Below, in pieces: positions 45,548 through 55,262 of a DNA stretch of 64,000 nucleotides. Source of the stretch: Paraburkholderia heleia NBRC 101817. GTDB lineage: Bacteria; Pseudomonadota; Gammaproteobacteria; Burkholderiales; Burkholderiaceae. Below the pieces are notes generated by a model. It saw only the letters and a list, made by a program, of their open reading frames with translations, did no database searches and was not told the DNA's origin. The stretch lies in NCBI RefSeq assembly GCF_000739775.1, contig NZ_BBJH01000007.1:186001-250000 (forward strand). The letters run 5' to 3'. Position 1 is the stretch's first letter, and every line of letters starts with the position of its first letter. The position numbers and the translations under genes were made by a program.

Positions 45548-46876
45548 ATGTCTTTCGATTTCTTTGCCCCCTGCCCGCGCGGCCTCGAAGCCGCGCTCGC
45601 CGCCGAACTGGCCGAAACTGCGCAACGCCGCCTGCCGCCCGGCGCGCTCCAGGTCGGCGCCGAAGTGCCCGGCGGCGTGCATTTCCGCGGCAACTGGGCC
45701 GGCGGCATCGCCGCCAACCTGCATTCGCGCATTGCGAGCCGCGTGCTCCTGAAGATCGCCCAGCGCCCGTACCGCAGCGAACAGGACATCTATGCGCTCG
45801 CGCGCGAGCAACAGTGGGAGAAGTGGTTCTCGGCGAACGAGACGATCCGCATCGACATCACCGCAATCAAGTCGCCGCTGCGCAGCCTCGAATTCGCCAC
45901 GCTGCGCGTGAAGGACGCGATCTGCGACCGCATGCGCGACAAGGCCGGCGCGCGTCCGAGCGTCGATACCGCCTATCCCGACGTGCGCGTCTTCGCCTTC
46001 CTCACGGCGAACGAATGCACGCTCTATCTCGACACCTCCGGCGAGCCGCTCTTCAAGCGCGGCTGGCGTCTGGACAAGGGCGCCGCCCCGCTGCGCGAGA
46101 ACCTCGCCGCGGGCATCCTGCGCCTCACGGGCTGGACGCCCGGCACGCCGCTCTACGACCCGATGTGCGGCAGCGGCACCTTCCTTGCGGAAGCCGCGCA
46201 GGTCGCACTCGACATCGCGCCGGGGCTCGATCGCCGCTTCGGCTTCGAGTCGCTCAAGCAGGCCGACATGGCCGCATGGCGGCACCTCAAGAGCGAGGCG
46301 AACACGGCGCGCAATCTCGCGCAAGGCAAGACCGGCGATCTGCTGATTTACGGCAGCGACATCTCCGACGTCATGCTGGAAAAGGCGCGCGCGAACTTCA
46401 AGCGCGCGGGCTTCGGCAGCGTGACGCTCAAGCAGCTCGACGCGCGCAACATGACGCCGCCCTCGGCTGCGCCCGGCATTCTCGTGGCGAATCCGCCGTA
46501 CGGCGAGCGTATCGAAGTGCGCGGCCGCAACGCGCGCGGCGAGGCGCGCCCGACGGCGCGCGAGCGGCGCGGCGACGAAGATGGCGCAGGCAGCGAAGGC
46601 TTTCGCCGCGCCAAGGACGAGGCAGCCGACGCCGAGTTCTTCCAGGCGCTCGGCGACGCGCTCAAGCAGCGCTTCACCGGCTGGCGCGCGTTCGTCCTCA
46701 CCTCGGACCGCAAGCTGCCGGGCCAGCTGCGCCTGCGCGAAGCGGCCAAGACGCCGCTCTACAACGGCGCGCTCGAATGCCGCCTGTTCCGCTTCGACCT
46801 GATCGCAGGCAGCGTGCGCCAGCGTCCGGCCGGCGGCGGCGCGAACCCCGCCGCCGGCAACGACGACGCCGGCTGA
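45548..46876 (+). CDS. rlmL: 23S rRNA (guanine-N2) methyltransferase, RlmL type
   Basis: A 442-residue THUMP-domain methyltransferase corresponding to the N-terminal RlmL half of E. coli RlmKL, which makes m2G2445 in 23S rRNA. The start 'FDFFAPCPRGLEAALAAEL' and the THUMP region precede the SAM-binding 'LYDPMCGSGTFLAEAA' and the catalytic 'VANPPYGERIE'. An insert of about 40 charged residues (roughly 322-360) rich in Arg, Glu and Gly follows that motif and probably forms a surface loop. The RlmK half is missing, as in many non-enteric proteobacteria. It follows pqiC by 110 bases and may have its own promoter. Confidence 0.9.
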   Translation: MSFDFFAPCPRGLEAALAAELAETAQRRLPPGALQVGAEVPGGVHFRGNWAGGIAANLHSRIASRVLLKIAQRPYRSEQDIYALAREQQWEKWFSANETIRIDITAIKSPLRSLEFATLRVKDAICDRMRDKAGARPSVDTAYPDVRVFAFLTANECTLYLDTSGEPLFKRGWRLDKGAAPLRENLAAGILRLTGWTPGTPLYDPMCGSGTFLAEAAQVALDIAPGLDRRFGFESLKQADMAAWRHLKSEANTARNLAQGKTGDLLIYGSDISDVMLEKARANFKRAGFGSVTLKQLDARNMTPPSAAPGILVANPPYGERIEVRGRNARGEARPTARERRGDEDGAGSEGFRRAKDEAADAEFFQALGDALKQRFTGWRAFVLTSDRKLPGQLRLREAAKTPLYNGALECRLFRFDLIAGSVRQRPAGGGANPAAGNDDAG

Positions 46877-47072
46877 CATTGCCAATCGCCCGGCGGGTGA
46901 CGCTCCCACCCGCCGCCAAAACTCGCGCGGCATGGCACGGCATGGCGCGTCAAACCTACTGACAGCACGCTGTCAGCAGCCCCCTGGCACACTGCTTCTA
47001 CGCCATCCGGCGAGGCCGCCGCCGCCCGGCTGCCGCCATTTCCGTCCGCCGTTGCCTTCGAGGAGCTGCATC

Positions 47073-47462
47073 GTGTCTACCGATTTGTCCCGTGTGATCT
47101 CGTGGTTCGAAATTCCCGCGCACGACCTGGAGCGTGCCGCCCGTTTTTACGAAACCGCCTTCGATACCGCGCTGCAACGCGAGGTGGTCGGCGGCGTGCC
47201 GATGGCGCTGTTCGCTCACACCGATACGGAAACCGGCGGCTGCATCGTGTTCAATCCGCATGACGCCAAGCCCGACCCCAAGGGCGTGCTCGTGTATCTG
47301 AACGCACAGCCATCGGTCACGGCCGTGCTCGACCGGGTGGAAAAAGCCGGCGGCAAGCAGCAAGGGCCCGCAGTGGAGCTGCCGAACAACTACGGCTACA
47401 TCGGCTTCTTCATCGATACGGAAGGCAACCGCGTCGGCCTGCACGCGCCGAAGCTCGGTTAA
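47073..47462 (+). CDS. VOC-family (glyoxalase-like) protein
   Basis: A 129-residue single-domain vicinal-oxygen-chelate protein. It has 'ISWFEIPAHDLERAARFYET' at the start and ends 'GFFIDTEGNRVGLHAPK', the pattern of YdcJ/glyoxalase-like proteins. The metal-site residues of true glyoxalase I are only partly conserved, so the substrate is unknown. The start is GTG at 47073, with GAGGAG 8 bases upstream; upstream in-frame sequence is unrelated. It lies 84 bases before the WYL regulator gene, perhaps a co-expressed pair. Confidence 0.85.
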   Translation: MSTDLSRVISWFEIPAHDLERAARFYETAFDTALQREVVGGVPMALFAHTDTETGGCIVFNPHDAKPDPKGVLVYLNAQPSVTAVLDRVEKAGGKQQGPAVELPNNYGYIGFFIDTEGNRVGLHAPKLG

Positions 47463-47545
47463 GCCGCGGCCGGGCGCCGCGCGCGCCCGGCGCTATCATC
47501 TGCAGTTATCCCAGCCACCGCGCCCGCCCACGCAACCGCCCTGCC

Positions 47546-48232
47546 ATGACCCGCCGTGCCGACCGCCTCTTTCGCATCGCCGAACTGCTGCGCGGCCGGC
47601 GTCTCACTACCGCGCAGCAACTGGCCGCCTGGCTCGAAGTCTCGCCGCGCACGGTCTATCGCGACGTGCGAGACCTGCAGCTCTCGGGCGTGCCGATCGA
47701 GGGCGAAGCGGGCATTGGCTACCGGCTCGCGCGCACGGCGAGTCTGCCGCCGCTCACCTTCACCGCCGACGAACTCACCGCGCTCGCGGTAGGCGCACGC
47801 ATGGCCGAATCGTGGGGCGGCGCGGCGCTCGCGAGCGGCGCACGCGGCGCGCTCGCGAAGATCGCCGCCGCGATGCCCGCAGAAAAGCGCGCCGTGCTGG
47901 AGCGGCTTGCCGTGTTCGCGCCGGCGTATCACATGGATCACACGTTTTCGGACAAGCTCGACGCGCTGCATCGCGCTGTCGACACGCGGCTCGTCGTGCG
48001 CTTTGCGTACTGCGACCGTATCGGCGCGCATACCCAGCGGCGCATCTGGCCGCTCGGACTCGTGTACTGGGGCGCGCAATGGACCGTGGGCGCCTGGTGC
48101 GAAATGCGCGAGGACTTCCGCAACTTCAACATCGCGCGCATGGAAAACGTGGAGGTGCTCGAGCCATTTCCCGATGTGAGCGGGCGGCGCCTCGCCGACT
48201 ATCTGCGCCGCGTGAATGCGCCTTCGCTGTGA
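47546..48232 (+). CDS. WYL-domain transcriptional regulator, YafY type
   Basis: A 228-residue DeoR-like winged helix protein. The HTH part reads 'RLFRIAELLRGRRLTTAQQL' and 'SPRTVYRDVRDLQLSGVPIE', followed by 'GYRLARTASLPPLTFTADEL' and a WYL domain ('WPLGLVYWGAQWTVGAWCEM', 'FRNFNIARM'). WYL proteins sense small ligands or nucleic acids and often repress nearby genes. The target is not known; the VOC gene just upstream is the nearest candidate. Confidence 0.9.
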   Translation: MTRRADRLFRIAELLRGRRLTTAQQLAAWLEVSPRTVYRDVRDLQLSGVPIEGEAGIGYRLARTASLPPLTFTADELTALAVGARMAESWGGAALASGARGALAKIAAAMPAEKRAVLERLAVFAPAYHMDHTFSDKLDALHRAVDTRLVVRFAYCDRIGAHTQRRIWPLGLVYWGAQWTVGAWCEMREDFRNFNIARMENVEVLEPFPDVSGRRLADYLRRVNAPSL

Positions 48233-48258
48233 GCGTTCGTCACGATGCGGCCGCCCAT

Positions 48259-48290
48259 GAAAAAGGCGCGCATCGCTGCGCGCCTTTTGC
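48259..48290. terminator. Bidirectional terminator between the WYL regulator and pntB
   Basis: A 12-bp perfect stem (AAAAGGCGCGCA at 48261-48272, TGCGCGCCTTTT at 48277-48288) with a 4-base loop, placed between convergent genes. Confidence 0.88.
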
Positions 48291-48312
48291 GTGGATTGGA
48301 TGCGAGCCGCGC

Positions 48313-49785
48313 TTACTCCACCGCCTTCACCATCTCCTCGATCACCTTCTTCGCGTCGCCGAACACCATCATCGTCTTGTCCATGTAGAAGAGTTCGTTG
48401 TCGAGGCCAGCGTAGCCCGCCGCCATCGAGCGCTTGTTCACGATGATCGTGCGCGCCTTGTACGCCTCGATGATCGGCATGCCCGCGATCGGCGACTTCG
48501 GATCGTTCTTCGCGGCCGGATTCACCACGTCGTTCGCGCCGAGCACGAGCACGACATCGGTCTGGCCGAACTCGTTGTTGATGTCCTCCATCTCGAACAC
48601 CATGTCGTAGGGCACCTCGGCTTCGGCGAGCAGCACGTTCATGTGGCCCGGCATACGGCCCGCCACCGGGTGAATCGCGTAGCGCACGTCCACGCCCTTC
48701 TCCACGAGCTTGTCGGTGAGTTCCTTCAACGCATGCTGCGCACGCGCCACCGCGAGGCCGTAACCCGGCACGATCACGACGCTTTCCGCATTGCCGAGCA
48801 TGAACGCGGCGTCGTCGGCCGAACCCGACTTCACCGGACGCTGTTCCTGCGCACCGCCCGCCGCCGCCGCACCCGCTTCGCCGCCGAAGCCGCCCAGCAG
48901 CACGTTGAAGAACGAGCGGTTCATCGCGTGGCACATGATGTACGACAGGATCGCGCCCGAAGAGCCCACCAGCGAGCCCGCGATGATCAGCATGGCGTTG
49001 TTCAGCGAGAAGCCGATACCCGCCGCCGCCCACCCCGAGTACGAATTCAGCATCGAGACGACCACAGGCATGTCCGCGCCGCCGATCGGGATGATGATCA
49101 GCACGCCCAGCGCGAACGCGATCAGCGTCATGATGATGAACGGCAGCCACGACTGCGTGAGGAAGAACAGGATGCCGAAGCCGATCATGCCGAGCGCGAG
49201 CATCAGGTTGATCAGATGCTGGCCCGCGTAGACGACGGGCGCGCCCTGAAAGAGCCTGAACTTGTACTTGCCGGAGAGCTTTCCAAAGGCGATCACGGAG
49301 CCTGAGAACGTGATCGCGCCGACGAAGGTGCCGATGAACAGCTCGATGCGGTTGCCATACGGCAGGAAGCCCGGATACGGCGCGTCTTCGGCGACCAGCC
49401 CGAATGCGGCGGGCTCCGAAACCACGGCATAGGCAATGCACACGGCCGCCAGACCGATCAGCGAGTGCATGGCCGCGACGAGTTCGGGCATCTTCGTCAT
49501 CTCGACGCGCGCGGCGACATAGGCCCCAACGCCGCCGCCCACCACGAGCGCCGCGAACAGCAACGCAAGCCCAAGCCCGAGATTCGAGCCGAACTGTGCG
49601 GACTCCTTCACGATCAGCGCGAGGGTCGTGAGAATCGCGATGGCCATGCCGACCATGCCGAACACGTTGCCGGCGCGCGCGCTCTTCGGATTCGACAGCC
49701 CCTTGAGCGCCTGGATGAAGCAGACCGACGCCACCAGGTAAAGCAGCGTAACGACGTTCATGCTCACGAAGTTCAGCCCCATCAT
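48313..49785 (-). CDS. pntB: NAD(P) transhydrogenase subunit beta
   Basis: A 490-residue membrane subunit of the proton-pumping transhydrogenase that reduces NADP+ with NADH. About nine hydrophobic segments occupy residues 1-270, with '[20 protein letters not shown]' and '[20 protein letters not shown]'. The C-terminal NADP-binding domain has '[20 protein letters not shown]', '[20 protein letters not shown]', '[13 protein letters not shown]' and '[13 protein letters not shown]'. The start overlaps the stop of the preceding gene by four bases. It ends before a terminator, so it is the last gene of the three-gene unit. Confidence 0.96.
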   Translation of the reverse strand: MMGLNFVSMNVVTLLYLVASVCFIQALKGLSNPKSARAGNVFGMVGMAIAILTTLALIVKESAQFGSNLGLGLALLFAALVVGGGVGAYVAARVEMTKMPELVAAMHSLIGLAAVCIAYAVVSEPAAFGLVAEDAPYPGFLPYGNRIELFIGTFVGAITFSGSVIAFGKLSGKYKFRLFQGAPVVYAGQHLINLMLALGMIGFGILFFLTQSWLPFIIMTLIAFALGVLIIIPIGGADMPVVVSMLNSYSGWAAAGIGFSLNNAMLIIAGSLVGSSGAILSYIMCHAMNRSFFNVLLGGFGGEAGAAAAGGAQEQRPVKSGSADDAAFMLGNAESVVIVPGYGLAVARAQHALKELTDKLVEKGVDVRYAIHPVAGRMPGHMNVLLAEAEVPYDMVFEMEDINNEFGQTDVVLVLGANDVVNPAAKNDPKSPIAGMPIIEAYKARTIIVNKRSMAAGYAGLDNELFYMDKTMMVFGDAKKVIEEMVKAVE

Positions 49786-50111
49786 GCGCCCTCCTTGCTG
49801 CCCGGAGCGGAGCGCTTTTTCGGCTCTTTCTTGCGGAACATCTCCAGCATTCGCCGCGTGACGAGGAACCCGCCGAACACGTTCACGGCCGCCAGCAGCA
49901 CGGCGAACGTGCCGAAGAACTTGCCCGGTCCGCCCACGGTCAGGCCCGTGGCGAGCATCGCGCCCACGATCACGATGGCCGAGATCGCATTGGTCACGGC
50001 CATGAGCGGCGTATGCAGCGCGGGCGTGACGTTCCAGACCACGTGATAGCCCACGTACACGGCCAGCACGAAAATGATCAGGTTGATGACGGTATGGTTG
50101 ATGACTTCCAT
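49782..50111 (-). CDS. pntAB: NAD(P) transhydrogenase subunit alpha, part 2
   Basis: A 109-residue membrane protein equal to the C-terminal membrane part of E. coli PntA. It has three or four hydrophobic segments: '[19 protein letters not shown]', '[14 protein letters not shown]' and '[19 protein letters not shown]'. The motif '[14 protein letters not shown]' is characteristic. The split of alpha into two genes resembles the Rhodospirillum arrangement. It overlaps pntB by four bases. Confidence 0.95.
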   Translation of the reverse strand: MEVINHTVINLIIFVLAVYVGYHVVWNVTPALHTPLMAVTNAISAIVIVGAMLATGLTVGGPGKFFGTFAVLLAAVNVFGGFLVTRRMLEMFRKKEPKKRSAPGSKEGA

Positions 50112-50125
50112 TCCTGTTCTCCCCT

Positions 50126-51277
50126 TTATGTCTTGCGCGTGACCTGGCCGTCGCGGGCCAGCAGCGTGGCCGCGACGATGTCGTCCGCGAGATCGATGTT
50201 GAGCGCGCCTTCCTTCGTGAGGATGAGCTTCAGGAAGTCGAGCAGGTTACGCGCGTAGAGCGCGGAGGCGTCGGCGGCGACCATCGAGGCGAGGTTCGTG
50301 TAGCCGCAGATCTGCACGCCGTGGTGCGTCACGACCTTGTCGGCCTCGGTGAGCGGGCAGTTGCCGCCGCGCCGCCCGCTTGCCTCGTCCGCAACCGGAC
50401 CGCGTCCTGCCGCGAGGTCGATGACCACCGAGCCCGGCTTCATCGCCTGCACGGTTTCCGATGGCAGGAGCGTCGGCGCATCGCGGCCAGGAATCAGCGC
50501 GGTCGAGATGACGATGTCCGCCTGCTTCGCGCGCTCGTGCACCAGCGCCGACTGGCGCGCCAGCCACGACGGCGGCATGGGCCGGGCATAGCCGCCCACG
50601 CCGACGGCCGCTTCGCGCTCCTCATCGGTTTCGTAGGGCACCTCGAGGAATTTGCCGCCGAGCGACTCGATCTGCTCTTTCACGGCGGGACGCACGTCCG
50701 AGGCCTCGATCACGGCGCCGAGGCGCCGCGCCGTGGCGATGGCCTGCAGGCCCGCCACGCCCGCGCCGAGAATCAGCACGCGCGCGGCTTTCACGGTGCC
50801 GGCGGCGGTCATGAGCATCGGCATGAAGCGCGGATAGAGGTTCGAGGCCACGAGCACCGCCTTGTACCCGGCGATGTTGGCCTGCGACGACAGCACGTCG
50901 AGGCTCTGCGCGCGCGTGGTGCGCGGCGCGGCTTCGAGCGCGAAGGCCGTCACGCCTGCCTCGGCGAGTTTCGCGGCGTTTTCCGCATTAAAGGGATCGA
51001 GCATGCCCACCAGCACCGCGCCGCGCTTCATGAACGGCAATTCGCTGACCGTGGGCGACTGGACCTTGAGCACGAGGTCCGCGCCGAAGGCGGCGGCCGC
51101 GTCGGCGACCTGCGCACCCACGGCCGTGTAGGCCTCGTCGAGATAGCTCGCGCCGGCGCCTGCGCCGGCCTGGACCGTGACCGTGTGGCCCTGGGCGACG
51201 TACTTCTTCACTGTCTCCGGCGTCGCGGCCACGCGGGTTTCGTTCGCCCGCGTCTCTGCAGGCACTCCGATATGCAT
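50126..51277 (-). CDS. pntAA: NAD(P) transhydrogenase subunit alpha, part 1
   Basis: A 383-residue soluble NAD(H)-binding subunit, related to alanine dehydrogenase. It has '[20 protein letters not shown]' at the N terminus and the dinucleotide-binding '[20 protein letters not shown]'. '[20 protein letters not shown]' and '[18 protein letters not shown]' follow. The RQD-type loop and '[13 protein letters not shown]' are also present. A strong GGAGGA precedes the ATG. First gene of pntAA-pntAB-pntB, with 14 bases to the next. Confidence 0.96.
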   Translation of the reverse strand: MHIGVPAETRANETRVAATPETVKKYVAQGHTVTVQAGAGAGASYLDEAYTAVGAQVADAAAAFGADLVLKVQSPTVSELPFMKRGAVLVGMLDPFNAENAAKLAEAGVTAFALEAAPRTTRAQSLDVLSSQANIAGYKAVLVASNLYPRFMPMLMTAAGTVKAARVLILGAGVAGLQAIATARRLGAVIEASDVRPAVKEQIESLGGKFLEVPYETDEEREAAVGVGGYARPMPPSWLARQSALVHERAKQADIVISTALIPGRDAPTLLPSETVQAMKPGSVVIDLAAGRGPVADEASGRRGGNCPLTEADKVVTHHGVQICGYTNLASMVAADASALYARNLLDFLKLILTKEGALNIDLADDIVAATLLARDGQVTRKT

Positions 51278-51553
51278 CGTTGTTTCCTCCTCGACCTTCT
51301 TGTTCTAGCTGTTCTGGCTCGAATCGAGCGAAGGGAGATCGACGGCGTTCAGGCGCCGGCATCCATTGCAACGGCAAACGACGGCACCACTTTAACCGAA
51401 AGCAGCGGCGCCTTTGTAGCGGGAATTGCCCGTCTTTGTGCGATGCACACAACATGCTGCGTCGTCCGACCGGACGGTCGGCAGTGCCAGGCGAGCCGGG
51501 TGCGCACCCTTGGGGGCCCGATCCGGCCCCGGGCAGCGTTCCTGCCGTCCCGG

Positions 51554-51559
51554 TAAAAT
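51554..51559 (+). promoter_or_regulatory. -10-like hexamer immediately before nudJ
   Basis: TAAAAT at the centre of the palindrome CCGGTA-AAA-TACCGG (51550-51564). It ends only 8 bases before the ATG, so transcription would begin at or next to the start codon. No Shine-Dalgarno sequence is visible and no -35 hexamer is evident. Confidence 0.4.
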
Positions 51560-51567
51560 ACCGGCCC

Positions 51568-52083
51568 ATGAACGAGGAAACCTGGGCACCCCACGTCACC
51601 GTGGCCGCCATCGTCGAGCGCGACGGGCGTTTTCTGCTCGTCGAAGAGCACACGAGCGCCGGACTGCGCCTGAACCAGCCCGCCGGCCATCTGGAAGCGG
51701 GCGAGACGTTGCACGAGGCCGTGGTGCGCGAAACGCTCGAGGAAACCGCGCATGCGTTCACGCCCGAAGCGCTGGTCGGCGTGTATATGACGCACTTCGG
51801 CAAGCCAGGCGAGAGCGGTGCGACGTACGTGCGGTTCACGTACTGCGGCAGTGTGACAGCCGAGGCGGAAAACCGCGCGCTCGATCCGGATATCGTCCGC
51901 ACGGTGTGGATGAGCGTGGACGAGCTGCGCGCGGCGAGCGAGCGTCATCGCACGCCGCTCGTCATGCGCTGCGTCGACGATTACCTCGCCGGCAAGCGCG
52001 TGCCGCTGGATTTCATCCAGACGCACGCGACGGCACCGAAGGCCGGACAGGGCGCGGCATCCAGGGCAGTACCCAAGAGCTGA
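51568..52083 (+). CDS. nudJ: Nudix hydrolase, NudJ type
   Basis: A 171-residue Nudix protein. The box is 'GHLEAGETLHEAVVRETLEE' with the metal-binding glutamates, preceded by 'TVAAIVERDGRFLLVEEH' and followed by 'LVGVYMTHFGKPGESGATYV'. In E. coli nudJ (ymfB) also lies directly upstream of mnmA; that protein hydrolyses nucleoside di/triphosphates and HMP-pyrophosphate. The conserved neighbourhood supports the same name here. A short Ala/Lys/Gly tail follows the domain. The gap to mnmA is 17 bases, so they are likely co-transcribed. Confidence 0.88.
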   Translation: MNEETWAPHVTVAAIVERDGRFLLVEEHTSAGLRLNQPAGHLEAGETLHEAVVRETLEETAHAFTPEALVGVYMTHFGKPGESGATYVRFTYCGSVTAEAENRALDPDIVRTVWMSVDELRAASERHRTPLVMRCVDDYLAGKRVPLDFIQTHATAPKAGQGAASRAVPKS

Positions 52084-52100
52084 ATTAAGGCAGCAACGAA

Positions 52101-53300
52101 ATGAGCAAACGCAAGGTCGTGGTGGGCATGTCGGGCGGCGTCGATTCGTCGGTTACCGCATGGCTGCTCAAGGAGCAGGGATTCGACGTCGTCGGTCTCT
52201 TCATGAAGAACTGGGAAGACGACGACGACGGCGAGTACTGCTCGACGCGCCAGGACTGGATCGACGTGGTGTCGGTCGCGGACCTGATCGGCATCGACGT
52301 CGAGGCCGTGAACTTCGCCGCCGAATACAAGGACCGCGTATTCGCGGAGTTCCTGCGCGAGTATTCCGCGGGGCGCACGCCGAACCCCGACGTGCTCTGC
52401 AACGCCGAGATCAAGTTCAAGGCCTTTCTGGACCATGCCATGTCGCTCGGCGCGGAAACGATCGCCACGGGCCACTATGCGCGTGTGCGCCAGAACCAGG
52501 AGCGTGACGGACGTTTCGAACTGCTGAAGGCGCTCGACCACACGAAAGATCAGTCGTACTTCCTGCATCGCCTGAACCAGGCCCAGCTTTCGAAGACGAT
52601 GTTCCCGCTCGGCGAAATCCCCAAGACGAAGGTGCGTGAGATCGCCGAAAAGATCGGCCTGCCGAACGCCAAAAAGAAGGATTCCACAGGAATCTGCTTC
52701 ATTGGCGAGCGGCCGTTCCGCGACTTCCTCAACCGCTATCTGCCGACCCAACCCGGCCCGATGATGACGCCCGACGGCCGCGTCGTGGGCGAGCATATCG
52801 GCCTCGCGTTCTACACGTTCGGGCAGCGCAAGGGCATTGGCCTCGGCGGCAGCAAGGACGGCAGCGGCGAAGCGTGGTTCGTGGCGGGCAAGGACATGGC
52901 CTCGAACACGCTCTACGTCGTGCAGGGCCACGATCATCCGTGGCTGCTCGCGCACGAGCTGCGCGCGGGCAACGTGAGCTGGGTGGCGGGCGAACCGCCC
53001 GCGCAGGACCACGCGTGCGGCGCAAAAACGCGCTATCGCCAGGCCGATGCGCCCTGCTCGTTCCATCGCGCAGACGCATTCGGCGCGGGCCAGTTCACCC
53101 TGCGCTTTGCCGACGCGCAATGGGCCGTGACGCCCGGCCAGTCGGCCGTGCTCTACGACGGCGACGTGTGCCTGGGCGGCGGCATCATCGAGGCAGTGAC
53201 GACGCTCGCGCCGCACGTGCCCGCCGTGCTGCCGCCCGAAGCGCCGAAGAAAAAGAAGCGCGTACCGCGCAAGAAGCCCGCTGCGGCGGCAACCGCGTGA
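52101..53300 (+). CDS. mnmA: tRNA-uridine 2-sulfurtransferase
   Basis: A 399-residue enzyme that thiolates U34 of tRNAs for Lys, Glu and Gln using ATP and sulfur relayed from TusE. The PP-loop is '[10 protein letters not shown]'; the catalytic cysteines are Cys100 ('[12 protein letters not shown]') and Cys199 ('GICFIGER'), the latter at the same position as in E. coli. '[15 protein letters not shown]' and '[13 protein letters not shown]' are signatures. A Lys/Pro/Ala-rich tail of about 25 residues extends beyond the E. coli end. A strong terminator follows. Confidence 0.96.
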   Translation: MSKRKVVVGMSGGVDSSVTAWLLKEQGFDVVGLFMKNWEDDDDGEYCSTRQDWIDVVSVADLIGIDVEAVNFAAEYKDRVFAEFLREYSAGRTPNPDVLCNAEIKFKAFLDHAMSLGAETIATGHYARVRQNQERDGRFELLKALDHTKDQSYFLHRLNQAQLSKTMFPLGEIPKTKVREIAEKIGLPNAKKKDSTGICFIGERPFRDFLNRYLPTQPGPMMTPDGRVVGEHIGLAFYTFGQRKGIGLGGSKDGSGEAWFVAGKDMASNTLYVVQGHDHPWLLAHELRAGNVSWVAGEPPAQDHACGAKTRYRQADAPCSFHRADAFGAGQFTLRFADAQWAVTPGQSAVLYDGDVCLGGGIIEAVTTLAPHVPAVLPPEAPKKKKRVPRKKPAAAATA

Positions 53301-53336
53301 CGCGGGCTGCGTCAGGCAAACCGTCAGCAAACACCG

Positions 53337-53364
53337 CGCGGCGCCTTGGGCGCCGCGTTTTTTT
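53337..53364 (+). terminator. Intrinsic terminator after mnmA
   Basis: A 9-bp perfect stem (CGCGGCGCC at 53337-53345, GGCGCCGCG at 53349-53357) with a 3-base loop, followed by seven T (53358-53364). Confidence 0.92.
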
Positions 53365-53567
53365 CATCTGCCTTTCGACGCCTGCCGAAGCTTTCGACGC
53401 TTGCCGAAGCCCGGATCGAGTGGCTATGCGCGCCTGCCGCCCTGATTCACGAACTTGCGGCATCATTCCCGCAAGCCGCGCCCGGCAACCGCGCGGCTGA
53501 CGCGCACCGCCCCTTTACGGGAAGAGAGCAGGCGCGCGCATCACATCCAGTTCGAGGAGTTCCCCCA

Positions 53568-55175
53568 ATGTTTTCCCGACGTTATCTCGCCATGTGGGGC
53601 GCGGTGCTGCTGCTCGCGGCCTGCGTCGCCGCGGCTGCGCTCCATCACCTGTCGTGGTACTGCGTAATCGTGCCCGCGCTGCTCGTCGCGCTCGGCCTCT
53701 ACGACATGTCCCAGGAGCGCCACGCGATCCTGCGCAACTACCCGATCTGGGGTCATCTGCGCTTTCTGTTCGAATTCGTGCGGCCCGAGATCCGCCAGTA
53801 CTTCGTCGAGGACGACACCGACGAAAAACCGTTCTCGCTCGCCCAGCGCAGCCTCGTCTACCAGCGCGCGAAGAACGCGGTGGACAGCCGCCCGTACGGC
53901 ACCGAACTCGACGTGAAGGCCGTGGGCCACGAATGGATCAGCCATTCGCTCGCGCCCACCAGGCTCGCAGGCAGCGACTTCCGCGTGCTCGTCGGCGCGA
54001 ACCGCGAGCAGCCGTACTCGATGTCGATCTTCAACATCTCGGCGATGAGCTTCGGCGCGCTCTCCGCGAACGCCATCCGCGCGCTCAACATGGGCGCGAA
54101 GAAAGGCGGCTTCGCGCACGACACGGGCGAAGGCTCGATGTCGAAGTATCACCGCGAGAATGGCGGCGACATCATCTGGGAGATCGCTTCGGGCTACTTC
54201 GGCTGCCGCAACGACGACGGCACCTTCAGCGCCGCGAAATTCCAGCGCCTCGCGGGCGAGCCGCAGGTGAAGATGATCGAGGTGAAGCTCTCGCAAGGCG
54301 CGAAACCCGGCCACGGCGGCATGCTGCTCGCGGCCAAGGTCACGCCCGAGATCGCCGAGACGCGCGGCATTCCCATCGGCCGCGATTGCGTCTCGCCCCC
54401 CCGCCATTCGGAGTTCTCCACGCCGCGCGGCCTGCTCGAATTCGTCGAGCGCCTGCGCAAGCTCTCGGGCGGCAAGCCCACGGGCTTCAAGCTGTGCATC
54501 GGCCATCCATGGGAGTTTTTCGGCATCGCCAAAGCGATGCTGGAAACCGGCATCCTGCCCGACTTCATCGTCGTGGACGGCGCGGAAGGCGGCACGGGTG
54601 CGGCGCCGCTCGAATTCACCGATCATATCGGCACGCCGCTGCAGGAAGGCCTGCTCCTCGTGCACAACACGCTCGTGGGCATCGGCCTGCGCGACAAGAT
54701 CAAGATCGGCGCGAGCGGCAAGATCATCACCGCGTTCGATATCGCGCGTACGCTCGCGATCGGCGCGGACTGGGTGAACTCGGCGCGCGGCTTCATGTTC
54801 GCCGTGGGCTGCATCCAGGCGCAGAAGTGCCACTCGGACCGCTGCCCCACCGGCGTCGCCACGCAAGACCCCGTGCGCCAGCGCGCGCTGAACGTGCCGG
54901 ACAAGGGCGAGCGCGTCTTCAACTTCCATCGCAACACGCTGCACGCGCTGCAGGAGCTGATTCAGGCCGCGGGTCTTTCGAGCCCATCGGATCTGCGCGC
55001 GCACCACATCGTGCGGCGCGTGTCGTCGTATGAAGTGAAGCTGATGTCGGAGCTGCTCAAGTACCTGAAGCCCGGCGATCTGCTCGAAGGCCGCTATCGC
55101 TATCAGCTGTATGAGAAGTGGTGGCCCGTCGCGCGCAGCGATTCGTTTGCGCCGGCCGAGGAAAAGATCGTCTGA
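53568..55175 (+). CDS. Glutamate-synthase-like FMN protein with membrane anchor
   Basis: A 535-residue protein homologous to the FMN/iron-sulfur domain of glutamate synthase large subunit, but without the amidotransferase domain. N-terminal hydrophobic segments (about residues 7-45) suggest an inner-membrane anchor. The barrel has 'SMSIFNISAMSFGALSANAI', 'GEGSMSKYHRENGGDIIWEI' and 'VDGAEGGTGAAPLEF'. A cysteine motif C-x5-C-x4-C in 'GCIQAQKCHSDRCPTG' matches the [3Fe-4S] site of glutamate synthase. GAGGAG precedes the ATG. Such stand-alone proteins are common in proteobacteria, but their substrate is unknown; calling it a glutamate synthase would go too far. Confidence 0.85.
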   Translation: MFSRRYLAMWGAVLLLAACVAAAALHHLSWYCVIVPALLVALGLYDMSQERHAILRNYPIWGHLRFLFEFVRPEIRQYFVEDDTDEKPFSLAQRSLVYQRAKNAVDSRPYGTELDVKAVGHEWISHSLAPTRLAGSDFRVLVGANREQPYSMSIFNISAMSFGALSANAIRALNMGAKKGGFAHDTGEGSMSKYHRENGGDIIWEIASGYFGCRNDDGTFSAAKFQRLAGEPQVKMIEVKLSQGAKPGHGGMLLAAKVTPEIAETRGIPIGRDCVSPPRHSEFSTPRGLLEFVERLRKLSGGKPTGFKLCIGHPWEFFGIAKAMLETGILPDFIVVDGAEGGTGAAPLEFTDHIGTPLQEGLLLVHNTLVGIGLRDKIKIGASGKIITAFDIARTLAIGADWVNSARGFMFAVGCIQAQKCHSDRCPTGVATQDPVRQRALNVPDKGERVFNFHRNTLHALQELIQAAGLSSPSDLRAHHIVRRVSSYEVKLMSELLKYLKPGDLLEGRYRYQLYEKWWPVARSDSFAPAEEKIV

Positions 55176-55200
55176 AGCAGACGATGTGCGGCATGCACGA

Positions 55201-55238
55201 AAATGCCCGGCGGCACGCCATGCCGCCGGGCGTTTTCA
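55201..55238. terminator. Bidirectional terminator between the FMN protein and GST genes
   Basis: A GC-rich hairpin with stem TGCCCGGCGGCA (from 55204) and TGCCGCCGGGCG, a short loop, A-rich before and TTTT after. It sits between convergent genes. Confidence 0.85.
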
Positions 55239-55262
55239 TATCGACTGCCTGCGAACCGCCGG

